A stretch of 64,000 nt of DNA from Lentinus brumalis (GCA_001792895.1 MARA01000001.1:248001-312000), one strand, 5' to 3'; shown: positions 45,870 to 57,389, counted from the first letter of the stretch. Notes: generated by a model from the sequence alone, not told the origin. Made by a program: numbers and translations.

Positions 45870-45920
45870 TCCAGCCGGGTCCCACTGGCCCACTATCGTG
45901 GGGTTTTGTACGTCCTACTG
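45870..45920 (-). repeat. Right arm of the 34-kb inverted repeat pair (candidate element end)
   Basis: Reverse complement of 11552-11602 at 46 of 51 positions; the outer end is CTACTG at 45915-45920. The neighbouring sequence between array and arm (45755-45870) contains GGCTGGGCCAC and CAGCCGGGT words also found next to the left arm and inside the 237-bp unit. Confidence 0.6.
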
Positions 45921-46062
45921 AGGCATGTTTGTGGGAAGGTCTACTGCATGGGCTCATGCATGTACTGTATTGAGAAAGATGCTATGATATCCTACAATGT
46001 GTTATCTGAAGAGTGTTCAGGGGAGTTCGAGCGGAGGTAATAGAAGTACGTACTTGAGTCGC

Positions 46063-49000
46063 TTACATCCGGCGTAAAGGGATTGTTATCCAGTAATCCC
46101 TGCCCTGGAGAGAAGTAGGATACCGCACAACAAGTCCAGCAAGGTTGTCCAGGGGAGTCAGCGCTGAGGGCCCCGGATCTGAAGATGACAACATCTCGCC
46201 GCGCGTCCAGAGCTGAAGGCCGAAGAGGTTTGCGCTGAAATAACAGACCATCAGTCTTGTCCGGGAGAGAGTGATGAGGACGCACAACTGGGCCCATGGG
46301 GTGTCTGTGAGATCACGGTCTGCAGGTCGCCACCACCGCACATGCGCAAGGACTTGGCGAGGAATGGACGGTGCCTCGAAGATGAAGATATCGAGCAGTT
46401 CACCAACCCAGTAGCGGCCAGATGAGGTTGCAGGATTCTGCGGAACCATGACGAGAGAGTTAGGTGAAGAGGGGGTTCGATTTGCGGCGATGTAGCGTGT
46501 CCCTGAGAGAATTGCATGGTCGTAGAAGAGCGCGATGTTCGGAACGAGAACACTAGTAGGAGACGTGGAAGTGGCGAGCAGAGAACGGAATTCTTGAGTA
46601 GGGTAGCAGTTTTGAAGTGAGCGCAAAAGCTCATAGTACAACGAAGGTAGCATACGCTCCCGTGATGATCGAGCACTCAGCTGCAAAGACAGACTTCCTG
46701 AAAATGATATCAGACGACCGTGCAAGTGATCATGATCATCGTTATACTAACCATCTTCGTGGGCCGTCTCGAGATCATGTGCGAGGCTTTGCACTGTACC
46801 CCTGTCATCCTTCGTCGCCTTACGCATGGGCTCGAAGATGGCTCTGAGTGAGCTGCGAGGGATGGAATCGATACCCATAGCGATCTGCCATGTAACTGTT
46901 AGAGGATGGTCGGAAATACAGCCAGGAAACGAAGCAACTCACAAGCTGGTACAAGCGCACCGTGCGGTGAAACTCCCGGAAGAATGAGCACTCAATCTCC
47001 CCACCATCATGCCCGCTTGTCTTGTAGCTTTTGAGAATCTTGTTCATGCGCTCAAAGAGGAACGTCCAGAACTCCCGCAAGGGGCCGAAATCATGTACGA
47101 ACTCAGCAGTATGGGTGGCATAGTGATGATTGGGTTTGATGATGTCCGGGCCATAGATCTGGTGATAGAAAGAGGACCAGATCAGAAAGGCGGGAAGCTA
47201 TCCCGCACTGGAGCGTCGACGTACCTCAATAAGCTCTGTACAGTATTCCCTCAGTAGTGTATCCGCAGTGTCGACTTGCGTGTGGGTGACGCCGTCGAGA
47301 AGGAGCAACGAAAGAGCAGCGCAGAGACGGAGGAAATTGGCTACATCGCGCGGATGCATACTTGACTCATTGGACTCCTCGACCCACTCCTCAGCTGCGC
47401 CGACATCAACAGCACCTTCATCATCCGATTCAAGTACCATCTCCTGCACACCACATGAAGTACTGTCAGTCTAGTCTCGAATCGTGACAGCGTGATTTAC
47501 CTTCGCTCTCTCTGTTTGCCGCCGTACACGAGATGATGTCCGAGGCGGCTGCTAAAGAGCGGTCAGATGCAGAATGCTCGGCAGAATAGCTCGTCTTACT
47601 GGTTGGTCCTCCTGGCGAGATGATTTAGTCCGAGCTTGACCTCGATGCTTCTTATCTTGCCTGCGCTTTTGTATCTGGGCCTTGATCATTTCCCGACGCT
47701 GCGCAAGGCGAGCACCGTCGGGGTCTGGCTGTGCGCATGCCCAGACGTCTGGAACCTTGGATAAGGACTTAGTAGACCGGTGTATTATTATGTGCCTCAT
47801 ACTTAGTCGGAAACTTACTATCAGCGGCCCGACGACTGTGGCGAGCGTGCGCCACTGGTCTGCAGTCAGATTGCCACCAGACGCTTCACCCATGACCTCG
47901 GGCAATCTGCCGAGTTGGGTGGGAAGTTCAAGCTGCCGGTACACTGTGAGTTATACGCGATACAGACGAGGCTGCATACCGAACTCACAGACACGAGTTT
48001 ATCTTGGAATGCCTGCAGTCCCTGGGATTGCAGAATATTGGAGCGCACCCATATATCGTGAAAGTGAGTCTTGACGAGGCCTAGAAGATTGACATGAGAG
48101 ATCAGTTCATGCGCGACCATAGAGCACTCTCACCAAGGAAGAGGTTGTGCATGGGATCCACAACTATTTGACGGCACATATCGAAGTACGGGAGGCGCGT
48201 GAACTCCGACCATCGAGTACCATACTCCTTCACGAATGACTCGCGTGCCGCAGCACTGTTGCATTGAAGATATGCTTGCATGATGTGCCGGTGCTCCTCA
48301 TTTGTGCGAGATGGGAACGCTATAGTGACTGACGTCAACGAGCATTCTTGTTTTTGAGATGATGCACTGAAGCTTACCTCCTTTCATGAACTCCTCCGCA
48401 GTAGCCTTCATGGCCTTCGTGATCCAGTCGAGTGTGCAGAAAAATGTATGTGAATGCGATCCGAACCCTCCGAGCTTGTGCACTGCGGGTTTGTCGCAAA
48501 AGACCCCAACTAGTATGACACGCACCAGCCTCCCTTCCGGGTGCTTCGGAGTGGGCATGATGGCGCCATTCCTCCACAGTCGGAGTAGTTCGTTGACGAG
48601 CACCCGCAGGAAGCGTTGAATTTGGTCCGGATCTGCCTCCTTTGGCCCAGGAATGATGGCAGCCAATAGTAGTGATGATGCGCGGTACCTGCAAGACTAG
48701 TGAGTCGAAGATAACCTTTGAAGCTGAACGTCACTTACCTCAAGTGTAGAGGGAGGTTAATCACATTGAACGAGATTGGACAAGATGTGTAAGATCGGGC
48801 GTATCGGCTGCGCAGGTAAGAGAACCTGACATATATGAAAGCATTCAGTAAGGGTGACGAAGCGGTCAAGTCGCCGTGTTCGTCTACTTACCAGTCACAT
48901 CCCATTGTCACCCCAGTCGGAGCTCCCCATCCGGTCCTTCGGGGAGGTCGTAACGGAAGAAGGGCCTATGGTCCGGCCCAAGCAGAGCACGGCAGATACG

Positions 49001-50488
49001 GCCGTCGAATATGTTCCTGAGTACTCCAGGTATCCGTGCCTGTCCTCGCCATTGATCCATCGCATCCTCCATCCCGGGGAGAGCGAGAAGCGCAGTCAGG
49101 AGATCCACGAGGGAGATGAAAGGGAATTGGAGATGTGGTTTACGGCGGCGGCGGCGGCTACCCTCACTGCTTGAGTCCATCTTGAATAGAGGATGTCCGC
49201 ACTCGTCGCACTGTGTGTCCGGATCGTCGCAGGTGATCTCAGGGAATGGCTTCAGGCATCGAGGGCATACAGGAGCGATGCTGAACTTCGGCTCCACCCC
49301 CAGAAACGTCATGGCTCCTGAGAGCTCAGCGAGGAGAGGAGGTGGCCATGGCCGAGCTCTTGGAATGTATACCCGAAGACCGTGAGGAGGACATCGCAAA
49401 ATCGAAAAGGAAGGTGTGCCATGAGATGCAGCCAGACAGTTACGACCATTGCCATGAGTACGACCGGATGGAACAGACTGAGAGTTGACCAAGATGGGAG
49501 AGATAAGCCGTTGAAGCGCAGCGGACCATCAGTCATGGTTGGATGCGGCAGACCCGGGTACATGTCCAGATGTCGCTCGAATTGACTTTCTTCTGGGCGA
49601 TCTGGGAGCCGGGGTGGTGCAGTGCGAATGTCATCAATGTCCTGGTCCATGGCATCGTCGTCATCCGAATCAATGTCCATAAGTTCCGGTTCTAACTGCG
49701 GCTCCGAGTCCGGCATGAGTATCGCCTCTTCCTCCTCACATGTGGAGGCGTCCTGCAACCCTCAAGTTAGAACCATAGCCGCAAGTCGACACATGACTCG
49801 TACCTGCGTAGGGCCGATAACGGATGGTTCTCCAGGTGTCATGCCCAGTAGACAACCGACCGGAGAGAGAAGGCTCATGGCCATAGTACTAACCCGTTGT
49901 CTTGCACTGCCTAGGCTGCGATCTGCGACGGAGAAGCAAGCTCAGTCAGTTACCGGCCTTCTTGCACAGATTAAGACATGAACCGTTTCCGGCGGACACG
50001 TTAGGAGCATGAGACATGTTCAGTTCTGAGTCTGCTTGGACAGGAGTGCTGTGCTGAATCATGCGAGCCCGTATGAAGGTCAGGGCCACTCAATCGGCAA
50101 CACTGTACGAAGTACTGACAGCACGCGGTGTCGCCCCCGAGGGTGCTTCCATGGGCTGTTCACGCTGCGGCTCTTCTGCAACCGGAGGCGCATGCTATGT
50201 CCCACAAGTAAGTCCAACGTCTGAAAGTTACTAGGGATGTAGCTCACCATTGTGCTCGCTGTGCGACGTGCTTGCTCCATGTGTGCATCTCTTGTCGACC
50301 GGGGATTCGCCTGACCCCTTTGCACTTCGGACATTTGCAGGGAACCTGTATTGTGACTTTACGAGTCTAGTACACCGTAGTAAGTCGCCTATTTGGTGCT
50401 CGAAGTTATGATGGAGGAAACAGATATACGTACCATGAGAGGGTAGCTTGAAGTGGGGGGAGCGGAGGGGCAAAGAGAGTGACGACAT
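46063..50488 (-). CDS. Plavaka/Tnp2-type (CACTA-like) transposase
   Basis: A multi-exon gene read from 50488 (MSSLSLPLRSPHFKLPSH). N-terminal zinc knuckle VPCKCPKCKGVRRIPGRQEM; an acidic segment MDIDSDDDDAMDQDIDDI; a second cysteine set CPRCLKPFPEITC...CDECGHPLF. Then come LLGPDHRPFFRYDLPEG, ISFNVINLPLHLRYRASS, IIPGPKEADPDQIQRFLRV, LVGVFCDKPAVHKLGGFGS, AFPSRTNEEHRHIMQAYL, RLPYFDMCRQIVVDPMHNL, LPTQLGRLPEVMGEASGG, WTFLFERMNKILKSYKTSG, EIECSFFREFHRT and a C-terminal block with LSGTRYIAANRTPSSPNSL and NLFGLQLWTRGEML. This is the full fungal Tnp2/Plavaka order. One lesion: in the C4 run at 48911-48914 a base appears missing, because the frame before it (GELRLG-stop) and after it (GVTMGCDW) differ by one. 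Confidence 0.82.
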
Positions 50489-50532
50489 TTACGCCCGGCC
50501 CATGCCTGAGCGTGTCCTTACTATGTACATGG

Positions 50533-50558
50533 ATACCATGTGGCTAGGTGAAGTAGTA
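50533..50558. other. Perfect 9-bp inverted repeat (hairpin) near the 5' side of the Plavaka gene
   Basis: GGCTAGGTG and CACCTAGCC separated by 8 nt. The role is unclear; it could be part of a terminal or promoter structure. A (GAGGAC)n run follows at 50838-50866. 50489-51180 otherwise shows no supported gene; a 95-codon minus ORF (50789-51076) encodes a poly-Ser run and was not accepted. Confidence 0.35.
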
Positions 50559-51189
50559 CACCTAGCCGCAGTTGCCTCGAAGACATCATAAATTAAACCC
50601 CAGCGCCAACCCTCTGAATCACTCTGGACTCACTCTTGACGGTTAAACACTCACAACACAGCCAGCAGCGGGTAGACGAGAAACGATTATTGATTGAAAC
50701 TATACAAAGTCAGATAGCGGCCGTCTTCAGACGATCTGCAAGCACGTCGACGCTACGCACTTCGTCGTCCGGTCCCAACAGTTCCACCCTATCCACCAGC
50801 TGATCCACTTCGTCCGCCGTCCGCAGTCGGTGCAGACGAGGACGAGGACGAGGACGAGGACGTCAGCATTGGCTTCGTGTACCCTGAGTACGACGAGCCC
50901 GAGCGTGACGGTACATCTTCTGAAGTCGAGTCAGCGATCAGTGTACGATATAAACAGGCCATACTGTCATAGTGATACATCCATAGACTGTGGTATGATA
51001 CGAGGGGCGATCCATCCTCGTCTCTCACTGGAGTCCAGAAACCGCGGATAGAACCAGAGATAGACTGTAGATACATCCTGTCCCTACCCCATTATGGCGG
51101 CCGCCTTGCCCACGCGACCGCGCGGCGCTCCCACCTGCTCACCGTATTGGGCTCACAGACGCCCCTGCCACGCACTGATAGCGCAGAAT

Positions 51190-51640
51190 GCCGATAGACC
51201 AGCGGAGCTTGAATGAATACTAATGCCACTGCGGGGCTTGGGCGGGATGTTAACCCCATGGTAGGGTTGTTGCTCTAGGTCCACTCCTCGCGTTCATCCC
51301 GCTTCCCTTTTTGGTTGCCATATGTTGCGGACTGATACGCGACATATCCAAGCCTGCACCATCGCGCTGTATCGACATAGCAGCAAGCAAGAAGGACTCC
51401 ACGGGCTCATGAAGGTATGCCCGTCGCTACCGCCCTTCAGATTCCATCCATACTGATGCTACTGCAGGGCGTGGAAGGGTTGTTGGCTGCCGGTCGGGTT
51501 CTCCCCCTTCCTTTTCTGGTTGCCGTATGTTGCGGGCGGATCCGCGACATATCCAGGTCTGCACCCCTCGCTGATACAGCGTGGTAGCAAGCCAGGATAA
51601 CACCATATGCCTCAATAAGGTGAGCATGTCGTTGTCGCGC
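51190..51640 (-). repeat. Diverged tandem duplication of a coding-like segment
   Basis: Two segments about 210 bp apart share TGGTTGCC(A/G)TATGTTGCGG and CGCGACATATCCA(A/G)(G/C)(C/T)CTGCACC. Read on the minus strand they give related peptides: GADLDMSRIRPQHTATRKG and GAGLDMSRISPQHMATKKG. Both copies sit in short frames with stops around them, so this is likely a decayed duplicated exon. No family recognised. Confidence 0.5.
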
Positions 51641-51841
51641 GTGCAGATCGTTCCGGATGATGGTACCGTCCACTCCCCAGATGGGATAGGGCGCCTGACA
51701 TTTTACTGACGCCCTGGCGCACGCATATCAGGACACACTGTATACCAGGAAAACATACATCGATCCGACATTCCTCAAGCACCATAGCTTCGACTCCGTG
51801 GACCGTCTTCTGGCATCAATAAATGTACAACATGTCACCAG

Positions 51842-53239
51842 CTAGTTTTGGTAATTCTCCGCCGACATACTTCAACCGGGCCGTACTGGACTCGGACAGG
51901 TATGTATACTGTCGTGTGCGTGAACATGCATATTGAGCATTCTATGTTCAGGGACGGCTTCAGGGTAACATGGCCGCCTGTTTGAATCTGCACCAGTGTG
52001 TTTATGAAGGTATACGACAGTCCGTGTCGTAAAAGTCTCTCTCGTGATTCTCACATCCCTCTAGGTTCAAGAGCCTGAAGAGGCGCGCCGACTCGTGCGC
52101 GCGCGCAGGGTGGAGGAGGAGGAGGAGGGTATTTTCAGACGCCTGGTGACGCTGCGCGTGCCAGTCCGCATGCTAGCGCCATCGACATCTATGGACTTTG
52201 CCGCAATCGCGAAGTCACCAGCGCCTCGGTGAGACTACTTACACAACGCAAGGTCCCGAGCGCCAAATGACAGTAAATGGTCCTAGCGTGATCGCGCGGA
52301 GAGCGGCTGAGACGACAGACAGCTGGATCGCGCAACGAACAGCTGTATTTCATGGCGGCCAGAACGAGCTCCAAGGGTGGCCATGGTACTTTGATTTCCC
52401 CTTCGAGAAGCTCACCGACGTCTGCAGCGGCCAGCGGTCGCTTCTCATTACTGTCGGGATTTTCCACGCCAAGCCCCGTCGACTGACTGCGCCAACATCG
52501 CGAGAGGCTCAATGCACAGGCCATGCTCGCGGGTGTGCACCGGTGACATGGTGAAGGTCCACTCGGGAGGGATCAAATGAGGGTGATCGCGAAGAGCGGC
52601 TGCATCAACAGGCACGGAAAGCCGACTCGAGCTGAGGCGGGATGTGAGCTTGGATGGGCCAGGATGTGATGTGGATGAGTAGCACATCTCTTGAGCGCGT
52701 AAGGATGTGTCCTGTAGTACTCGGTATCGCTGGGCTCAAGTATAGATAGCGAGAGCTCGAGGACCGACTGAATTGCGCTCGGTATGTTATGCTGCCTGTT
52801 GACGCCGGCCGTCCAGGGCGTTCACAGAATACTGAAGACCTCTCCGCCCGGTACGGGCAGTCTATGAACTACGCGACACCGCCGCAGACTGGGAGTGCGG
52901 CATGGGACTTGGTCGCCAGTGCTGTAACTGGTCCTTCTGTCGTCGAGCGGTGAAGAGAGCTCACCGAGAACTCACATCCAAATTGATGTACAATAATGTA
53001 TTGGGCAAGAAGGTATATAAGTTTTTTTCTTGGAGATACAGGAGGGTCGGAGCGGGCAGAAATGACGGGTCAAAGCGAGCAGAAACGATGTCAACTTGAT
53101 AGGGAATTATGGAGACAATATGCCATGCAGCAACACGCTGAGATGCCAAAGCAATACGGGAGACGGAGCACATCAGAACGGAGGACGGACAAGATCAAAT
53201 TGTGCATGGGTCACAAGAAAGGTCCAGAAGAGACGATAC
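51842..53239. other. No confident gene; one possible plus-strand exon at 52065-52231
   Basis: After a good acceptor (CATCCCTCTAG, 52064) the plus strand encodes VQEPEEARRLVRARRVEEEE and ends at a TGA at 52231. No matching upstream exon or start was found. Other ORFs in the interval are short and unsupported. Confidence 0.2.
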
Positions 53240-55124
53240 CTACCGTGTGTTGCGCTTACGGGAGCGCTTGGATGGCGGCGGCTTCGACGCACCGCCGCTG
53301 GCCTTGCGCTTGCCCCCAGTTGCAGCCTCGGGTCGGTTCTCCTTGCCTTGCCTGGCAGCGTAAGACGCATCGGGCCGCTCAGGAGCGCGGACAGCCCGCC
53401 TGGGCCGAGAAGTGGTGCCTTCTGTCGCAACAACATTGTCAGCGGCAGCAGGGACACGCGGAACATCGGCGACGATGACGGGGATGGCGTGCGCAGGGAC
53501 AGGGAGCGTGGCAGCGTCGAGAGCGGGCGGAGGGGGGTCAAAGAGAGGTCCATATGCGGCGTTGAGAATGTTCGGCCCGGGGATGAGCCCGGCGGACCAG
53601 TCCATGCCAGCCAGGCCATTGTAGGTCAGATCACCGCCAAGAGCGGACGGCGCCAGGTCACCGAATTGGTCCCATGTTGGCGGGAACTGAACCATGTTCC
53701 CGTTGAATGTGAGCGCTGACTGAGTTGAGTAGGGGTATGTCTGCATCATGGGGACATGGGACAAGTCGGTGAGAGCGAGAGGCGCTGTGGCGGCGGCGGC
53801 GTGCGACAAGAGGTCCAACGCTGAATATGGAGCAATGGCTGATGGGGCTGCAGTCACCGTTGACGGCGAGGGCGTCGACGAGGTAGCGGCCATGGACGGC
53901 AAGGATGTCGACGAGGTAGCGGCCGTGGACGGCGACGAAGGGGGAACAGGCTCGCTCGTATACGAGCTTCCCGATGGGCCGGCTTCGTCTTCACCGTCCT
54001 CGATGTCCTCGGGGATAGTCGTCAGAAGGGCGTGACGTGCGCGGACGTCGGCGGCTGATTCACAAGAACCGTCAGTTGCGTTGCATCAGGATCATTGGAA
54101 ATTAGCTACTTACGGTAGACACCCTTCGCAAAGCGGACAATCGGGGTGATGTATCGGTCACGATAGTCCTGTGTGACCTCCGGAAGCGAGTGGCCGGATT
54201 GATTAACCCCGAAATGGACGCTGCAAAGTGGTTACTTCCTCCGTCGTGGTCAGGAAGGACGGGAGAGCACTTACGAGAAGGACCGGATGGCGCCGCCCTC
54301 TTCCGGGCACGGGCCTGCGCCAGTGACAGTAAGGCACCAGCCCAGGTGATTAACTACGGGATGGAGGAGTTTCTCGATAACGGAAGGCGCGCTGTCGATG
54401 GCACTGCACGAGGTCAGCGAGGACACGTCGAGGACAAGTCGGACGGCTCACTTTTGGTACTCACGCGGAGTGCGGTCCATCGGAGCGGTTGGCGGCGGCG
54501 GGTTCCTCTTGGCTTGAGTCTCCTCGTCGACCTTCGCAAGGACGTCCACCTTGACGTGCTCGGCCTCGGCCATGTACATGCCGTCAATGACTTCGCGTGT
54601 GACCGCCATGCGCTCGGAGCGCGTGAGTTTGCGTCCGCGCCGAGTCCGCTCGGAGGCAAGGCGGCTGGCCAAGACGGCCTTCTTGGCGTCGTCGTAGTAA
54701 AGGCGGCAGTACACCTCCCGAGCCTGAGGGCAGCGCCCGGCCTTGCCCTTCGAGAGCTCGGCGACGAGGTCGCGAGGGAGGGTGAAGGTAGGTCGCTCGC
54801 GGTTCTTGTGGTTCTTGTACCATATCGAAATTTTCTGAGGCGCGTCGAAGTCAGATGATACACCGGATACATCAGGATACATCCCGTACTCACCTTGCGC
54901 CTCTCCTCGATGGCGTCGGCAAGCTGCTGCGACTGCTCCTGGGTCAAAGGGCCGACTAGGGCACCAAACTGAGCAACACGCTCGGGCCACTTGATGAACC
55001 AGTCGTGTTCAGTAGAGGCGATCCAGATACCGTACCGTCCCGTCCGCTTCGCATCGGCACAAGCAGGTTTGCGATCGTCTAAGAACGTGTACTGGGGAGC
55101 ACTGGGCCAGCCGGGAGGTGCCAT
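53240..55124 (-). CDS. Gene F: relative of gene E at the second KDZ locus
   Basis: Starts at 55124 (MAPPGWPSAPQYTFLDDRKP) immediately after an intron acceptor; the intron (about 55125-55177) interrupts an untranslated leader without ATG. Next exons: PLTQEQSQQLADAIEERRK joined to KISIWYKNHKNRERPTF, then TRRGRKLTRSERMAVTREV, IDSAPSVIEKLLHPVVNHL with TGAGPCPEEGGAIRSFS, SVHFGVNQSGHSLPEVTQDY with ITPIVRFAKGVY, and a long last exon rich in Ser/Pro/Ala that ends with KPPPSKRSRKRNTR, an NLS-like tail. The KIxxW(F/Y)xN motif, the 'P..GG' block and the aromatic 'DY...Y..PI.RFA' block correspond to gene E in order. The junction after the ERMAV exon uses a weak donor (GTACCA). Divergent from gene G, 329 bp. 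Function unknown. Confidence 0.6.
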
Positions 55125-55247
55125 CTATGACCAGACGCGTCAGGCTCAGCCCAGCAAGTAAAAACACGCGCATACCTGCAGGGTCGACGCGTCGATGGTG
55201 GTGAAGAGAGTACAGGTGGCTTTGGTGGAAGCGCCAACGCGGACGCG

Positions 55248-55256
55248 CCTTTTATA
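55248..55256 (-). promoter_or_regulatory. TATA box of gene F
   Basis: TATAAAAGG on the minus strand, 124-132 nt before the ATG and about 70 nt before the donor of the leader intron. Spacing fits a start of transcription near 55220-55228. Confidence 0.5.
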
Positions 55257-55453
55257 GGCACATGCGACCTGCTTTGGGCTGTAGCGATGGTGTTTCCCAA
55301 GGTGGACACGCTGTCGCAATATGGGCATCGTCCGTCCGATACTTCTCAGCCAATGAGCACGCGGCAGCTTGAGGATCCTCGCTATTTAATCCCACACCAG
55401 ATGACGAGCGGACCTCATCCTCTCTCTCCATCCCCCATCACTCTCCCGCCAAC

Positions 55454-56724
55454 ATGACCACCGACCGATCCACCGAGCCCGGGGACCTGGAGCAAGACTC
55501 CAGTTCCCCGAGCTTCAGCATCGGGCAGTACTTCAGGATGTGGTTGGTGCTCGCTGAACAGATTGCTGGTGAGTGACTCGACCGCTATGGGTCGACTCGC
55601 ACTCACGATTCACACAGAGGAGTTCCCGAACGCCATCAACGACCCTGCTGTGTCTCGTCTGCGTTGGGTGCTGACTGGTAAGTAGCCTGTGCTGGGGGCG
55701 GATAGTCCGGTTCTTACTGACGGTGACCTCGCAGGACATGCGGATCTCGGAGATCCCCGGCTCTTCGATGACGTGTCTCCTGATTCGTCGTTCTTGGCGG
55801 AGCACCTTCCTCCCATCCTCCCATCCCCTGCTCACGCCGCCGCCGCTGGCCCGTCGACCTGTACCCCCGCGCGTTCAACTAGGACCCTGCCGGTCTCCAC
55901 CGCCTGCTCTGGCTCGGTCGACCAAGGTGTACAAGCTGTCGACGCCGTTGTTTGCCCCATTCACGGGTTGGTGCATGCAATCTGCCCAACCCATGGCCTG
56001 ACGACTGTCCGCCTTGCGCCTCTCGATGCGCCCGACCAGTCATTCTCCACGGACTCGGACGCGTCGGTCTCCATCACGGCTTCCCTCGCAGATTCACTGC
56101 TCTCCACGCCAGAGTACCTGAATGTCACCCTCGCGGACGCTGCTCCCGTCACCGCTGCTCCCGTCGTCACCCCTGCTCCCGTCGTTGCCGCTGCGCCCGT
56201 CGTTGCCGCTGCTCCCGTTGTCGCCGCTGCTCCCGTTGTCGCCGCTGCTCCCGTTGTCGCCGCTGCTCCCGTTGTCGCCGCTGCTCCCGTTGTCGCCGCT
56301 GCTCCCGTCGTTGCCGCTGCTCCCGTCGTTGCCGCTGCTCCCGTCGTCGCCGCGGCTCCCGTCGTTGCCGCTGCTCCCGTCGTCGCCGCTGCGCCCGTCG
56401 TCGCCGCCCCTCCCGCCCAAGGCCCGAACGCGGCCCAAGCTGCTGCGGGGCACCCCTATGTGCCGCACTTCGACCAGGACAACGGCACCACGAACTGGTA
56501 TGTTGTGACTTGTGGCCGTCGCGTGGGTGTCTTTGCCGCGTGGTAAGTACGGTTCAGGCAATCTGGAATACTGCTGTGCTGACAATGTTTCTAGGGCGAC
56601 CATGGTCAGCTCCGTGGCGCATGTCAGCGGTGGCACAGGCCGTGGGGGATTCTCCTCGCGGGATGAGGCGATTGCCGCGTTCAGCGCGGCAATGGAGATC
56701 GGCATCGTCAGGCAGGTTGGTTAG
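55454..56724 (+). CDS. Gene G: protein with RNase H1 N-terminal (viroplasmin-like) domain and (APVVAA)n linker
   Basis: Four exons (55454-55568, 55618-55677, 55735-56542, 56595-56724). N-terminal part MTTDRSTEPGDLEQDSSSPS and FRMWLVLAEQIAEEFPNA, then a Ser/Ala-rich region with VCPIHGLVHAICPTHGL. A linker follows of about 14 APVVAA units, encoded by an 18-bp tandem repeat. The C-terminal domain reads NWYVVTCGRRVGVFAAW, GGFSSRDEAIAAFSAAM and GIVRQV. That is the pattern of the RNase H1 hybrid-binding domain (YxVxxGRxxGVFxxW ... F.(S/T)R.EA), which binds RNA/DNA duplexes. No RNase H catalytic domain follows. The Met start lies in a good context with an AT-rich CTATTTAAT box about 70 bp upstream. 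Confidence 0.66.
56150..56412 (+). repeat. 18-bp coding tandem repeat in gene G
   Basis: GCTCCCGTTGTCGCCGCT and close variants (GTCGTTGCC, GCGCCC) repeat about 14 times in frame. Confidence 0.9.
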
Positions 56725-57389
56725 TTGAACAGGTGATGTTCCTTTTTCGGACGGTCTTCTTGCTCCTTCTCCATCTTTGTTGCTCGCAGTTCCATCTTCT
56801 TGATCACGCAAAAAACCCCATACGCGCATATATTGCCGCTGATCTGAGTCTGGTTGCCCCGCATATCTCACGATCCCTATTTAGATAACCCCATACATCG
56901 TGCTCCGTGCTTCATGCTTCGTGCTTGTACCGTGTACGCTCTCTGGCTCCGTTCTTGTGGCATGTTGTTCCCATTCTTGCACATCTCACGGCGGTCGGGC
57001 TCCATGCTTACCGGCGGTTCCGTCAGCCTGCTTCCCCACATTCCCACACACGTTCTGTTCCACGCACTCCTCCCCCATCGTCGCATCCTCCCGAAGACAC
57101 ACACACATGCTCTCGCGCCCTTGAATCTTCGCTTACCCTCGCATGTTCTCCCGCCACCTCGCATTCTCTCTCCCTCTCCCTCCCCTCTCCAACCGCCCTT
57201 CTCTCCTGGTTGGGACGACCTTGTCCGACCGCACAGCCTAGCAGTAGTGACACTGCCGTGTCCCCGTTGTATTGTTCTGTAGCCCACCTTCCCGTATTAG
57301 GCAAGCGCTTATGCGCCAATACAATGAAGTTCTCGTGCTATATAGCCTTGCTTACGTGTGGTCAACATGCCCTCCTGCCCTCGACTACC
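56725..57389. other. Intergenic, pyrimidine-rich; no gene seen
   Basis: Strongly C/T-rich plus strand (CTCTCCCTCTCC and similar) ahead of gene H, as often found in fungal promoters and leaders. ORFs here are low-complexity by-products. Confidence 0.4.
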
